DNA of 64,000 nt from Caulochytrium protostelioides (Eukaryota > Chytridiomycota > Caulochytriomycetes > Caulochytriales > Caulochytriaceae): contig ML014119.1 in assembly GCA_003615045.1 (NCBI GenBank), positions 1-64,000 of the forward strand, written 5' to 3'. The notes under the pieces were generated by a model. That model was not told the DNA's origin. It searched no databases and saw only the letters and a program-made list of their open reading frames with translations. A program made the translations under genes and the position numbers. Of the stretch, positions 49,616-61,020 are shown piece by piece; the first letter of the stretch is position 1; every line of letters begins with the position of its first letter.

Positions 49616-51019
49616 CTAGAGGATCCGCAGTTCGATCGCGCCATTGACCAGCCGGTCTGTGGGATCGGTGGGCACCATCCGCAGATATTTGTGGTTGCCG
49701 CCGAGCGCGACGACGACACGGCCATCGTCCATGGTTGCGAGCGGCGCGACGGCGTTGAGTTTGCGGTCGATGGTTGCGCGGCCCACGAGCTGGGGCGGCA
49801 CCGCGGCGCCCGCCGCGTGGGCAACAGTCCAGCGGCTCACGGTGCCGTCCAGCGCACCGGACACATAGCTCGCAGCGGCGCCCTCTGACGCGGGTTGACT
49901 ACACGCATGTTGCACGTTTCATTCCCATATACGGGCATCATCGATCACAGCAATGATCCTAGCACAGAGCAAACGTGAGTCATCGGGGTAAAAAATAAAG
50001 CATACGTGCAGACACGAAGATGCGCATCCCGGACATGTCGATAAAATATGGCCCCATTCAATCCTCGCAGGGTGAGAGTGGACTTACATGCATGTCTGGG
50101 CCCAGTTGGCCGCGTCGCTCGAGAGGTGGGCCGTGCGCCGGCCGTGGCGGTCGTAGGCGACGAGGGCCACGTGCCCCGTTCCAAGCGCGAGCATCGTGTC
50201 CGCCTTCTCTTCCGCATCGTGATGCGCGGCGCTGCAGAGATCAAAGACAAATGCAGGATTCACGCTAGGAATCACAATACTCGAGGGCGTGACGGACGAA
50301 GCTTCGTCGGCGGAGGCGGCCGATGAGCTCTGCTCGACGAGGGCTTGCGCGTCGATGCGATCCACCTGGGACCCTGTCGCCGCGTCCCATACCGCGGCCA
50401 CGGAGTCCATGCCCGCCGTCCAGAGCCGCTGCGCGCCCGCGAAGTGGACAGCGCTCACGCCCATCGCCGACGCATGGAACGTTGCTGATGGTTGTGACGG
50501 CCGCGGCTTCGCGTCCGCCAGCGGCGCAGCAGCGTTGGCGGCCGACCCACCACGGAGATCATGAAGCGCGACACCACCCGACTCGACCGCGACGGCCAGC
50601 TGGTAGGGTGCGGCGGGGTTCTGTGCCACACAGCTCACGTCGGTGGCGCCGTCCGACGGCGCCGCATACCGCGAGCGCCGCGTGACCAACGCGGCGAGCG
50701 AGGCGGCCGAGGCGGCGGCGGCGGCCCGCGGATCGATGTGCCAGACGTCGGCGCCGACGCCGACCCACAGCGTCTCGGCCGCCGGCCCCTCGCCGCGTGC
50801 CACACACGCCGCGGGCGACTGCCCGGCCTCGGCCTCGGCGCGCGTCGTCCACGCCTTGGTCCATCGCCCGGCCTGCGGGTCCCAGCGGCGGATGACGCCC
50901 CCGTCGTCCAGACTGTATAGAGGCGATGCCGCGCCGCGGCCCGGCTGGCAGAACTGCGTCACGGCGTCGGTGTGGCCCATCCACACGGCCGGACGGCCCT
51001 CGATCTGGCCGCCCAGCAT
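49616..51019 (-). CDS. WD40-repeat protein, WDR53-like, spliced
   Basis: Exon 1 (51019-50088) ends at donor GTAAGT. Exon 2 (49898-49616) starts after GTGTAG. The phase-2 junction keeps frame, and the 189-base intron joins two WD repeats (DAANWAQTC then IQPASEGAAASYVSGALDGT). The 404 residues show WD-type repeats: WMGHTDAVTQFC...LYSLDDGGVIRRWD, VAVESGGVALHDLR, AVHFAGAQRLWTAGMDSVAA then VWD, LALGTGHVALVAYD, VSGALDGTVSRW and VVVALGGNHKYLRM. The conserved IPSVNPAFVFDLC segment corresponds to the LLNPALAHSI segment of human WDR53, and the repeat layout fits. WDR53 is a presumed scaffold, possibly a DCAF for CUL4 ligases. Substrate and site are unknown. Confidence 0.72.
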
Positions 51020-51951
51020 GGCCGGGTCCTCGGGGCGTCTTTTGATAGGGTCAGATCGACGGGGTTGGGTGACCGATGGCTGCAGAAAGGGAAAGGAAGG
51101 CCGTCGCTACAGTCAGGGTGGGGACGGGATACGCCTCATAGCAAGGCGGTTGACTGCGCAGCGTACGTGACGGCGACACATCGATACAGCGGAGTTTCAT
51201 GCTCTCCACCAAACTCCGATCGTCAGCGGTGCGCTTCGGGAAAGGTGTGTAGGTCTTTTCGAACACCGACACCGAGGTCCCCTTTCCTTTCGACCGCCCC
51301 TTTCGGTGCGTTGACGCTGGGGCCTTGCCGACGGACTCGGCCACGTGCTGGGCCAATTCTAAACCCCGAGTAGGCAAGACGAAAAGAGGGCTTGAAGGCC
51401 ATCACACATACGGCAGGCTTCATCGACGTCGGAGAAGAGACACGTGCATGTATGGGCAGATCCATGATCCATGATACGGCGTCAATGGATATCGGATCTG
51501 ACCTGGCCGCGTAGGCCCAGCAGTAGACGGCTATCGATGCCACGACGCCGTGTGAATCGAGTTCGACGCGGCGCTCATCACGCGGGCCAGTCCCGAGGAG
51601 GGCTCCCGCTTGAACGCGAACGAATCAGCGAGAGCCGGCTGGCGCGACCCTGGTTCCTGACGACAGCGTGACGGCGGGTTGCGCTCGGCCAATCTCGGCG
51701 AGGAGCTACCCCGCCCCCGTCACAGGCGTAGCCATTTAAATCCGTTCTCGTCTCGTCTCGCCGTCTGGTTTCGACCAATGATTCGCCCGACCGTCGTTAG
51801 TGGCCATTAAGTGAGGGCGTGCAGCCGCTCTGGCGGGCGTATCGCAGCATGTCGCGGTCTATCACGGCATATGGCAGACTCGCGTCGCCGTTCAGATCGA
51901 CAGTCTGGCATCGAACGATTAAAGCTATGTGCATTACGATTACGATTACGA
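51020..51951. other. intergenic, no gene seen
   Basis: Upstream of the WDR53-like gene and downstream of the leftward gene at 51952. A (GATTAC)n-like run of three to four copies lies at about 51934-51957. No gene is supported. Confidence 0.45.
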
Positions 51952-54741
51952 TTACTTGGGAGACATTTTTAGCGAGATGACGATCGTCACGATAGCGAGC
52001 ACGGTCATGGAGACGATGAGCATGACCAGGCTGGCGCGGGCCCAGGTGCGCTCACGCGCGTGCGGGCTGCGCAGATATTTAAAGATGCATATCAGCCAGG
52101 TCACGCACGGAACGAGGAAGCCCAGAAGGAACAGCTGCAGGGCGCGATTGTGCCGCACCGCGTCCTTCCAGTCCTCGGCGTCCTTCGGAACTGGCGGGTA
52201 ACTGTTGTCTAAGCCTCCCGAGACGCGCGTCTGCGAAAAGGCGCGCGGCCGGGGGACGTCGATGCCGGCGTACCCCTCGGGGCCGGTGGGGAGCAGCACG
52301 TGGGACGTGGAATGCAGCCCTGGATTCGACCGCGCCGAGAAGGTTGAGATCCCGGACGCGGCATACCCGCCCTGGTGCATGCCCGTCTCGATGTCCCGCA
52401 GCAGGTCCGAGAACGATGGCGGCGATGGCGCGGGCGGCCGTCCCGCGTGTGAGTCCGAGCCCGAGCCCGATGCCGGGTCGAGCAGCTTCTCCTGCTCCTG
52501 CGTGGCGGCGGAGCCGACGTCCCGGAGGGGCTCTGGCACGAGCCCGTCGGCATCCATCAGAACCGAGGAGGCCGTCTGATAGGACGCGGTCGGGTAGGAG
52601 GCCGAGGGCATGTCGGGGGTGGCGGTGGCGGCGGCGGCGGGTGCGGCGGCGGGGGCCGGCGCGGGCGTCGAGAAGACCGGGTCCGTAAGGGGCGGCGCGG
52701 CCATCGCCAGAGCCATCGCGGGCACGCCGAAGGGCGGCTCGACCTCCGATGTCGGCGTCCGTGGCGGCGTCGTGTCGAGCAAGTGCGGCGGCACGGGCGG
52801 CGGCGGTGACTCGACAATGGGCAGCAGCGACGCGGCCCACGGCGTCGACTTGAACCGCGGCGGCGGTGGGCTGCCCCTGTGCGCCGCCGTCCCTGGCTCC
52901 GCCGAGGCGGAGGTGGAGGCCGAGGCCGAAGCCGAGGCCGCGACCGGCGAAAACAGGTCGATCAGCGGCGGCGGCTCGTGGGGCAGGACGAGCGGCTCCA
53001 GCGATTCGACGCGCGGCGACACCGTTCCCATGGCGGGCGCGGGTGCGGGCGGCGGCACCGTTCCGGGCGGCGGCACCGTTCCGGGCGCCGACGGCTCCAG
53101 GGCGCCCGCCGCATCGTTATCGTCCGAGGCGCTCTCGGAGAAGACAGCACCGGGGTCCTTTAGGTGGTGCAACACGGTTGGGACGGCGCGGCCGTCGCTG
53201 CCGCCGTCTAAGTCATCGAGCGCGGCGGCCGCGGCGGCCGCGGCGGCAGGGACGCCTTCGGCCAGCCGACGGGCAGCATGGTCAAAGAATCCGGCGACGG
53301 CCTCGGCGGCAGTCGACGCGGCGTGCGCGACGAACGGATTGGAGTGGCGCGCCGTAGGCTGGGACACCGGCGCGGGGGTGGTATCGTGGGGCGGGGCCGC
53401 CGGCCCGGGGGACTCCAGAGCGGCCGGGGCGGCGACCAGCGTCGTGTGGAGGGGCGGCTCAGCTGCGGGCTCGAGCTCGGGCAGCGTCATGCCGGGGTCC
53501 GGCTGTTTCGGCGGCTCGGGGAGGACCGCGGCCGCCGACGGGCCCTCGGACGGCGGGCTTGACCGGGCGGACGCCGGAGGCTCCGACGGTGTCCGCACGG
53601 GCTCGGTGGCGAAGGTGGGCATCGGCGCCGGGCGCACGCCGCGGTATGGCGACGGCAGGACGGTATAGGACATGGGCCGGACGGCGGACGCGCGGGTGGC
53701 CAGCGCGGCCGTCGGCGAGGCTTGGACGGTCTCGGGCTCCGTCTCGGCCTCCGGATCGGCCTGGTGGTGACCAATCACGAGCACGGGCACCGGCACGGGC
53801 ACTGGCGTCGGGGACGTCCTCGGGGACGTTTTGGGGAACATTGCGACGCCATCGGACGGGCGGCCGACATCTCGTTCGTTGTCGTTGTCGTCGTCGTCGC
53901 TATCGACCATCGCATCGATGGGCGGCGAGGAAGGCGGCGAGTCATCGCCATCGTTGTCGTCGTCATTGCGGGTGTAGGCATCAGCATCGACCTGCCACGA
54001 GAGGGGCAACTGGTTCATGATGAGCTCATCGTCTTCGGAATCGTCGTCACTGCCTTCCCAGACCAAGTCGATGGCTTCTTCGCTCGGCTGGCCGTACACA
54101 TGGTAGGTATGGTAGATGTCGCCGGGCTCGTCGTCGTCTTCCTCCTCGTCGCTATCGTCGTCGTGGGTGGGCCGACGGATCGGGTAGAGTTCGTTGCCCA
54201 AGCTGTCGAACTCTAGTGGAACCGGCGAGCGCGCCAACGCACTGGCCGTCGGCGTCGGCGGCACGACGTTGATCGCGGGGATCCCCAGGGTCTCGCCAAA
54301 GGTGCTGCCGAGCGGCGCATCCGCCTGGCTCTCGGTATCGACGCTCATCGAGCTGCGCGCCAGCACCGACCCCATCGCCGTCGGCGTCTTGAACGGGTTC
54401 GTGCTGCTCAGCGAGCTGCTGGCAGGACTGCCGCCGCCGCCGCCCGACGCATACGGCGGGTGTCCGGCGATGGCCGTCGCGACGCGGTCAAAGCCGGAGC
54501 TCAGACTCTTCTCGATCAGCGTGTTGGCCCACACATCGCGACCCTGCTGGATCGCCGACGCAATGGCCTGCCGCGAGAGGGAGCTCCGCGACGCGCGGCG
54601 ATCGGCAGGCGTCGCCATGGGCGCGGCCGACGTGGCCGACGAGAGCCCCGCGGCGGCAGCGGCGGCAGCGGCGGGCGTGGGCTTGACCGAGGCCGGGAGC
54701 GACGGCGGCGTCGACGGCGGCGGTGGGATCGTCATGGGCAT
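51952..54741 (-). CDS. long disordered protein with two C-terminal transmembrane helices
   Basis: The 929-residue frame starts MPMTIPPPPSTPPSLP. Most of it is low complexity: Ala/Ser/Pro-rich with several acidic runs (HDDDSDEEEDDDEPGD, NDDDNDGDDSPPSS, DSDDDDNDNERD). More ordered stretches are RQAIASAIQQGRDVWANTLI at about 57 and VAHAASTAAEAVAGFFDHAA in the middle. The last 90 residues are quite different: an ordered DAEDWKDAVRHNRALQ, then two membrane helices, LFLLGFLVPCVTWLICIFKY and LVMLIVSMTVLAIVTIVISL, separated by a short basic loop (RSPHARERTWAR), ending MSPK. This looks like a hairpin-anchored protein with a long cytosolic tail. No family is recognised. Confidence 0.7.
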   Translation of the reverse strand: MPMTIPPPPSTPPSLPASVKPTPAAAAAAAAGLSSATSAAPMATPADRRASRSSLSRQAIASAIQQGRDVWANTLIEKSLSSGFDRVATAIAGHPPYASGGGGGSPASSSLSSTNPFKTPTAMGSVLARSSMSVDTESQADAPLGSTFGETLGIPAINVVPPTPTASALARSPVPLEFDSLGNELYPIRRPTHDDDSDEEEDDDEPGDIYHTYHVYGQPSEEAIDLVWEGSDDDSEDDELIMNQLPLSWQVDADAYTRNDDDNDGDDSPPSSPPIDAMVDSDDDDNDNERDVGRPSDGVAMFPKTSPRTSPTPVPVPVPVLVIGHHQADPEAETEPETVQASPTAALATRASAVRPMSYTVLPSPYRGVRPAPMPTFATEPVRTPSEPPASARSSPPSEGPSAAAVLPEPPKQPDPGMTLPELEPAAEPPLHTTLVAAPAALESPGPAAPPHDTTPAPVSQPTARHSNPFVAHAASTAAEAVAGFFDHAARRLAEGVPAAAAAAAAALDDLDGGSDGRAVPTVLHHLKDPGAVFSESASDDNDAAGALEPSAPGTVPPPGTVPPPAPAPAMGTVSPRVESLEPLVLPHEPPPLIDLFSPVAASASASASTSASAEPGTAAHRGSPPPPRFKSTPWAASLLPIVESPPPPVPPHLLDTTPPRTPTSEVEPPFGVPAMALAMAAPPLTDPVFSTPAPAPAAAPAAAATATPDMPSASYPTASYQTASSVLMDADGLVPEPLRDVGSAATQEQEKLLDPASGSGSDSHAGRPPAPSPPSFSDLLRDIETGMHQGGYAASGISTFSARSNPGLHSTSHVLLPTGPEGYAGIDVPRPRAFSQTRVSGGLDNSYPPVPKDAEDWKDAVRHNRALQLFLLGFLVPCVTWLICIFKYLRSPHARERTWARASLVMLIVSMTVLAIVTIVISLKMSPK

Positions 54742-54993
54742 CGTCGCCGTCGCCGTCGCCGGGTGCGGACGTATGCAGGCGCTCAGGCCGGGTCTCCGGC
54801 GGTTAGGGGTCCTGCCGCCGCCGCCCGCCGCCGCCGCCCGCCGCCCGCCGTTCTGGTGGATCGCAGCTCAGCGGCGTGGTCAGAATGCCAGAATGGCGGA
54901 ACGATTGCGAGGGGGCAGGCAAACGGCACGAGCGCGAGCACGAGCGCGCGGGGGGGAGGTCGCGCCTCGCCTGTTGCGGAGAGGACGCTAGCG

Positions 54994-55136
54994 GCGATGC
55001 GATGCGATGCGATGCGATGCGATGCGATAGAATGGGTTGCGATGCGATGCGATGCGATGCGATGCGATGCGATGCGATGCGATGCGATGCGATGCGATGC
55101 GAAGCGATGCGATGCGAGGCGATGCGATGCAATGCG
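54994..55136. repeat. (GCGAT)n = (GCATC)n pentanucleotide satellite, opposite orientation
   Basis: Over twenty GCGAT units with sporadic variants (GCGATAGAATGGGTT in the middle; GCGAA and GCGAG near the end). It is the reverse complement of the 14267 repeat. Confidence 0.95.
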
Positions 55137-55717
55137 AAGGACCGACGTCGACGGCGTGCGCGGCGCAATAGTGTGATAGATCGCCGGCGAGCTCCGGATG
55201 AGGAAACGCTCCGCGTGGCGGGCAAAGAGCCTGGTCGAGAAGGGGTTGGGGGTTGGGGCGGGTCTCCCGACCGGTCGGAGTTTGCGGGGCTGGCTCGTCG
55301 AGCACAAGCGGCGTGATGAGGACGATCCGCTGGGCCGTGAGGGAAACGCCGCTCTTGGGCGGCGACGGCAGTATCGCCGGTCTGGACCGAGTGCAATGGG
55401 AACAGGACCACGGAAAGGGGGGAAGGAACGCCGTCGGGCCCCACGATAATGATAGATACTGATGATGATGATGATGACTGTTTCATGTGAAAACGACCGT
55501 GGCGACGAAGGATGCGCATGCGATGCGATGGCGCGCGTTCAAGAGTGGCGCGATGCATTCCTGGTCGGGCCGGCGTTGGGTGATCCCGCCGCTTTGGCGT
55601 TCCTGCCCTCGACTCGGTGTGGGGTCGAGCCCCTGCCGGCATGGCGCGGCGCGGCACACCACCTCTCCAACGCGACGCTCCGTCGATGCGATCCTCCATA
55701 CGAGTCGGGCATGCGAA

Positions 55718-55765
55718 GCACTCGAGCACTCGAGCATCCGAGCATCCGAGCATCCGAGCACTCGG
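55718..55765. repeat. 8-bp tandem repeat CGAGCATC/CGAGCACT
   Basis: Five to six tandem copies of an 8-bp unit, the outer ones CGAGCACT and the inner ones CGAGCATC. Confidence 0.8.
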
Positions 55766-57697
55766 CGAGCATCGGTGGACCCGGGCGGTCGTTGCCCTAT
55801 GGCAGCCGCCACGATGCCCACCCGAGAACGCCGCCGCTGCCGTCGGTCGCCGTCAGCCGCCCCGGCCAGCGCCCGCCAGGCCGGGGACCCTTCGTCGTCG
55901 CTGCCTGCGAACGTCCCGCGTGATGGCCTGGAGGCGGGAGGGGCAGGCGGCAGGCGGAGGCGTCCGCGGCATCCCCGGTTCTGGTGTCGGTTGGGGCCAC
56001 GGTGCGGGGCGGAAGCAAGCGAGCCCGTCTCGTGCCCAGCATCCCGTCGCTCGCGCGGTCTTGAGGCCGCGCAACGCGGAATCTCTCCACCTCGCCTCGC
56101 CTGGCATCGCAGCGTATCACAGCGCAGCGCATCGCATCGCATCGCCGCGCCATGTCGCACGGCCCCAAGGCCCTGGGCGGGTCGCTGAGCTGAGTCGCAC
56201 GACGTCCGGGCCTTCGCTCCAGACCTCTTGTCCGCCGGTGCGGGAGCAGCACCGGCGTCGCGATGGCCGTGGCGACGACGAACAGGCGCTGCCCAGCCGG
56301 GCCCGACGTCGCTACGCCTGGCCTAGCGCGCCCAAGCACGCTCAAGGGGGCTCGACCGTAGCGCTATCGGGAGCGCCGCGGCGACCATGCGGCGGCCGGC
56401 CGACGCGTGCTGCCTTTTTTTTTTTGCTCTTTCGCCGTGCCGACCGAGCGATACGGGGGCGCAGCAGCCTCAGCATGGGGCTACTGCGCCGAGAGGCCGT
56501 GCGACGCGCGTCCAGCGTCCAGGGTCCGGAGAAAGGCGGGCGGAGCATAGACGCCCTCGCGCTCTTTCCACTTTGCGCGGGTCTTCAAAGCCGCTGGGAA
56601 GTGGCGCTTGGCCTTGGTTCGAGAAGATTGGCTGCCTGGCCCATGTCGTTGCCTGGCACCTGTCGCTGCCTAGCAGCGACAGCTTCTGGTAAGCAGCCAG
56701 GTGGTATCGCGGCGGTGCGGGTACGTGAGAGAGCATGAGGCAACGCGAGTAGATGCTTCGTGAAGGCTTCCGGCGCGCCCTCTGTCGCCTGGATGGTGCC
56801 GAGCGTGGCATCGTCATGATGCCCGAACGACGCCTGTCCCGCTTTTGCTCGTGGTGGTTTCGGTGATGGGATGGGACGGGATGACGGGGCCCTCCGCTAC
56901 CGCAGCTCATCCCCGGATTGGCGATGACCTTTCGGTAAAGCGCGGCCCGTGTTTCATACGTTCAGATGGGTGGTGATGGCCCAACCACGAGGGGGGTGCG
57001 GGGAGCGATCGCGAAGGAGAAGGCGTCTGCTGACGAGTGGAGCATGCACACAAGCCGATGCCCGCCGATGGCCCCTCCGATGGGTCACCGGCAGAGGTCG
57101 CACACACCGTCCACCGTGTGGTATGGTTTCCGCGCAATCGTCTGTTTTCATGTGGCGCAGCGGCGTCCTGTGGGCGTGATGTCCTGTTGGCGGTGCGCAG
57201 GATCGACACGACCATCGCCACAAGCGCAGGCTCCGGCGCCCCCGCGGACGGGGCGGCCGAGGCACTCTAAACGGGGGCCATCAACAAAGGCAGATGGAGG
57301 CGAGCGGAGATCGATTGGTGCCTCGGGCGACCATCGGCGGAGATGGTCGATGCTCCGTTTGAGGCCGCCGGCCGCTTTCGTTTGAGTCGCCAGGCGAAGC
57401 CAGCATCAGGCAGATCCGTCGATCTGCCGCGATGACGGCGATGGGGAAGCGACGTGGACCCTCGGGCCGTCTAGGACAGCTCATGCCGCGGCGGCCGCAG
57501 ATAACGGCGTCTTTCCCGAGAGAGGCGTGCAAGAGACGAGGTGTGAGATGTCCGATGCGGGATGCGATGGGATCATCCGTACTGTTTTCTGCTATACATG
57601 ACCGAGTCCTGACACCATCGTTTCATGCCTTTGGCCGACTCATTTTCATCATTGCCGTCTCCCCTGTTGTCCGTCGATCCACTGCACTGTTTCCATC

Positions 57698-59453
57698 ATG
57701 GCTGACATATACACTTCGAGCCGTGAGTCCCTCAACACGACCACGGTGGCCGAAGAAGCGGCTCGTCACGAGTAAGTTCTCGTCATCCACGGGGCCGAAT
57801 CACAGGATTCAACGATTTTTTTTCATTTATATGCAATGATAGACGTCCGTGCAACGGCTCATTTTGTTTCTATTCCTTACTACATTGAATCGGCTGGCCG
57901 CGACAGAGCCGAAGCGTACAGCGAGCACATCCAAAATCTGCTCGCCGACGACCGCGCACTATGGGAGTCGCATCTGCCGTTCTCGGCAGAGAATGACCTC
58001 TACGCCGCACTGACCGACGGCATCCTACTGTCGCACATCATGGCCAAAATCAAGCCGGGATGCCTCGACCTGAAGACAATCAACCACAAAGTCGACCGCG
58101 CCCAGATCGGTACGAAGGCGGGCGTGAAGGACACCTTTGAAGCAACGGCTAACCTCAACCGCTGCTTTGATCCTGCGCTCACGAAGCAGCTCGGCGTTGT
58201 GACGGTCAAGTAAGTCCTTGCTCAATCGTCGCCGCCTTTCCATTACATCCTGGTCACCCATGCTCATCAGTCTACTTTTTCTATGATGACGGCGGCGTTT
58301 CAGTATCGCGGCGGAGGATTTTATGCACAAAAAGGTCGATCTGGTCCTCGGCTTGATCTGGCAGCTTGTGCGCGCGCATCTCTTATCGGCCATCACGATC
58401 GCGATCCATCCCGAACTTGTCAGGCTGCTGGAGCCCGGCGAGAACCTCGTGGCGCTGTGCCAACTGACCTCCGAGCAGACGCTGATCCGCTGGGTGAACT
58501 ACCACCTTGCCCGCGCTGGCACGACGCACCGCATCGCCGCGTTCGGCGGCAAGGACATCCAGGACGGCGTCGTCTACCTGCACTTGCTCGAGCAAATCGT
58601 GCCCGCGGCCAACGACGCACTGCATGCCGACATCCGCGCGGCGCTGGCTGCGTCGGCGACCCTGCCGACCGACGGGCTAGCGACGCCGCGCGCCGTGCTC
58701 GAGCTCGCCGAACGCATCGGATGCCGCCGCTTCGTGACTGCCGCCGACATCGCCGCGGGCCACCCACGCCTCAACCTTGCGTTTGTTGCCACGCTGTTCA
58801 ACAAGTACACGGGCATCCATCTGCCGTCAGAGGACGAGATGCGCGCGATGGTGGAGCGCGCGGACCGGCTCGAGGCCGAGAACGTGGCGCTCCACGCGGC
58901 GCTCGTCGAGGCGCGGGCCGCCGGCGCCGCGGCGACGGCGCAGGGCGCGGCGACGGCGTCGGCACTGGAGGCGGCGACGTCGGAGCTGGATCAGCTTGCA
59001 GCAGCGACGGCCGCCAAGCAGGCCGAGTGGGACCGCGTCGGCGCATTGCGCGCCGAGATGCGCGCCCACCTTCATGACGGCCCGCGGCTCGCGCAGCTCG
59101 TCGGGAAAGCATGGGCGCTCGTGCATCCGCCGTCGCCGGGGACAGATGCGGGCGCGGACGGGGAGGCGGAGGCGCCCGCGACGCGCGAGATGAGCCAGCT
59201 GACGACGGACCCAGATGCGGACGCGGCCGAGCTGAACGATGCGCAGATCGCGGACCAGCTGGTGGCGATGGTGCACGACCTGCTGATGGAGAATGCCGAG
59301 CAGCGCAAGTTCTTGCAGGTGCTGGCGACGCGCGACGTCCAGAACCAGAAGATTAATGAGATGATCGGCGACAAAATCCGCGAATACTCTGAAGCGCGCA
59401 TCCACGAAAAGAACGACAAGCAGCGCAAAAAGAAGGAGATCCCCAAAAAGTAA
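57698..59453 (+). CDS. fimbrin/plastin-like protein with one actin-binding domain and a coiled coil, three exons
   Basis: Exons are 57698-57771 (MADIYTSSRESLNTTTVAEE...; donor GTAAGT), 57907-58209 (acceptor CGACAG; donor GTAAGT) and 58304-59453 (acceptor TTTCAG). Both phase-2 junctions keep frame, giving 508 residues. The second junction restores VKNIAAEDFMHKKVDLVLGL, a fimbrin block. CH1 is about residues 26-155 (AALTDGILLSHIMAKIKPGC, LDLKTINHKV). CH2 is about 175-310 (LTSEQTLIRWVNYHLARAGT, DIQDGVVYLHLLEQIVP, HPRLNLAFVATLFNKYTGIH). True fimbrins have two such tandem-CH actin-binding domains plus EF hands. Here the second is replaced by a coiled coil (about 315-380 and 440-508) with a Lys-rich end. 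It could be a non-crosslinking or dimerising actin binder. Confidence 0.85.
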
Positions 59454-59649
59454 ACCGGTTTCTTCTGGATAGAAAAATATTGTTCCGCGCATTCTTCCTC
59501 ACCGTGCAGGTCATAAAGCCAAGACCGCATCGCATCACCTACGAAATAACCATGATAAATGACGTCTATAAATTCGTATCGACCCATGTGATCAACCAGT
59601 CGGTAGCCCGGGCATTGCTCGCGATCCAACGAGATAAAGAAAACTCACA

Positions 59650-61020
59650 CTACTGCCAGAACTTGGACTTGGCCTCTTCCTCGGTCGGGAAGTGCGTGAT
59701 GCTCATCTGCTTGGTCGGGATATGCTCGACCAGACGGCGCTGCCACTGGCCCTCGGCGTGGCGCAGCCACGCTTGTTCCTCGGGCGTGAGGCGCGCCATC
59801 CATTCGGCGTCCGCGTCGTCCTCGACCGTGACGGCGGGGGCGGCGGCGCCGTCGGCGTCACGCGCGGCCTGGACGCGGTCGAGTGCGGCGCCCGTCTTCG
59901 CCAACATGTATGCCTGGCTCGCGGCATCGTGGCTGCCATCGACAGCGCGGGCATGGGCGACCTGCGCCTCGGTCTGGCGTGCGCCAGGCCCGCCGCCGAG
60001 GGCTTCGGCCTCAATACTCGGGACGTCGCGCCACAGGTCCTCGAGCGCGACAAAGGCGCGCTGGCGCGGCGTCATGCCGTGGACAGCGATGTGGTTCAGG
60101 TCGAGGATGAACCACTCGGTGCCTGGCTCGCCCTCCACCGCGAGACGCTGGCCGGCGATGGCCGCGCCCACGTCGGTGCCAGCCGCGGCGTCTTCGGTCA
60201 GCGACGATGGTGTCAGCGACGAGGATGGCGAGGCGGCGGCTTGCTTGGCGCGGCGGCGCTGGGCGCGCAAGTAAGCTTTCGCCTTGCGGCGCATCAGATC
60301 CAGAATCGACTGGATCTGGCGCTCGGTGCTGGCGGTAAACACGACCAGGTGGTCGGCGGTATGGTCTTTGCCCTGGACATTGATCACGGTGACGTCGCGG
60401 GCGCGGAGCTCGCTGAGCCACGTGGTCACCGAGGTGAGCGCGAGCGGGCCCGTGGCAGCGGCTTCTTCGGGCGTCAGCAGGCCGCCGGCCGTCAGCGCCG
60501 GGTCGACGTGGGCCGCGCTGCGGGCCTCCAGCTGCTGAGCGGAGCGCAGGTACCGCGGCAGATGGTTCTCCTCGGCGGGAGTCCGCGCCAACGTGAGCGG
60601 GGCCTCGGTGGCGGTGCCGGCCGCGACCGATGTTTCAGTGGCCGACGCCTCACTGACATTGAAGGCACGCCCGTCGAACCAAGTTGATGATGACCGTGGT
60701 GTTGTTGTTGCAGCTGGTGACACGTCTGTTGCTGGCGTTGCTGGCCCTGGCCCTGGCCCTGGTGCTACTGAGGGTGATGGTGATGATGCCCGAGACTCGC
60801 GAAGGGCCAACGGCACCTCGTCGGAAGGTGCGCCGGCCGCTGTTGCCAGATGTGAATGAGCGGCACCGGTTGCTGTTGTCTTTGATCGCGCAGCGAAGGG
60901 CTGCCACGACGGAGCGGAGGCAGAGGCCGCGCGGAGACGGAGCGACGCGGACGGCGCCGGCAGGCCGCAGCCGGCTCGAGAGGCCACCGCGAGGCGGCGA
61001 AGCGCCGTCGGCAGCATCAT
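59650..61020 (-). CDS. mitochondrial ribosome silencing factor, RsfS/MALSU1 (DUF143) family
   Basis: RsfS-type proteins bind ribosomal protein uL14 and block premature subunit joining during mitoribosome assembly; in yeasts the domain is part of ATP25. The conserved domain is at about residues 195-335: LTSVTTWLSELRARDVTVIN, VQGKDHTADHLVVFTASTER, the helix QIQSILDLMRRKAKAYL, then, after an Ala/Ser insert, EGEPGTEWFILDLNHIAVHG and ALEDLWR. The N-terminus (MMLPTALRRLAVASRAG) is an Arg-rich presequence. I prefer the ATG at 61020, in GAAGCCATGATG context, over the in-frame ATG at 61050. A Pro/Ser/Thr-rich linker precedes the domain. The C-terminal 100 residues (TPEEQAWLRHAEGQWQRRLV) are helical and not part of bacterial RsfS. 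Confidence 0.85.
   Translation of the reverse strand: MMLPTALRRLAVASRAGCGLPAPSASLRLRAASASAPSWQPFAARSKTTATGAAHSHLATAAGAPSDEVPLALRESRASSPSPSVAPGPGPGPATPATDVSPAATTTPRSSSTWFDGRAFNVSEASATETSVAAGTATEAPLTLARTPAEENHLPRYLRSAQQLEARSAAHVDPALTAGGLLTPEEAAATGPLALTSVTTWLSELRARDVTVINVQGKDHTADHLVVFTASTERQIQSILDLMRRKAKAYLRAQRRRAKQAAASPSSSLTPSSLTEDAAAGTDVGAAIAGQRLAVEGEPGTEWFILDLNHIAVHGMTPRQRAFVALEDLWRDVPSIEAEALGGGPGARQTEAQVAHARAVDGSHDAASQAYMLAKTGAALDRVQAARDADGAAAPAVTVEDDADAEWMARLTPEEQAWLRHAEGQWQRRLVEHIPTKQMSITHFPTEEEAKSKFWQ

Larger units (their letters stand above)
54742..57697. other. 3 kb non-coding region rich in short repeats
   Basis: Between the two-helix membrane protein and the fimbrin gene no frame with a motif or stable codon use is seen. 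It contains the GATGC-type satellite (54994-55136), an 8-bp repeat (55718-55765), another GCATC run (about 56126-56145) and a T-run at about 56407-56420. Confidence 0.45.

Noticed and set aside
54783-55753. Long frames encoding SHRIASHRIA-type repeats
   Set aside because: Produced by translating the GCGAT satellite; not a gene.
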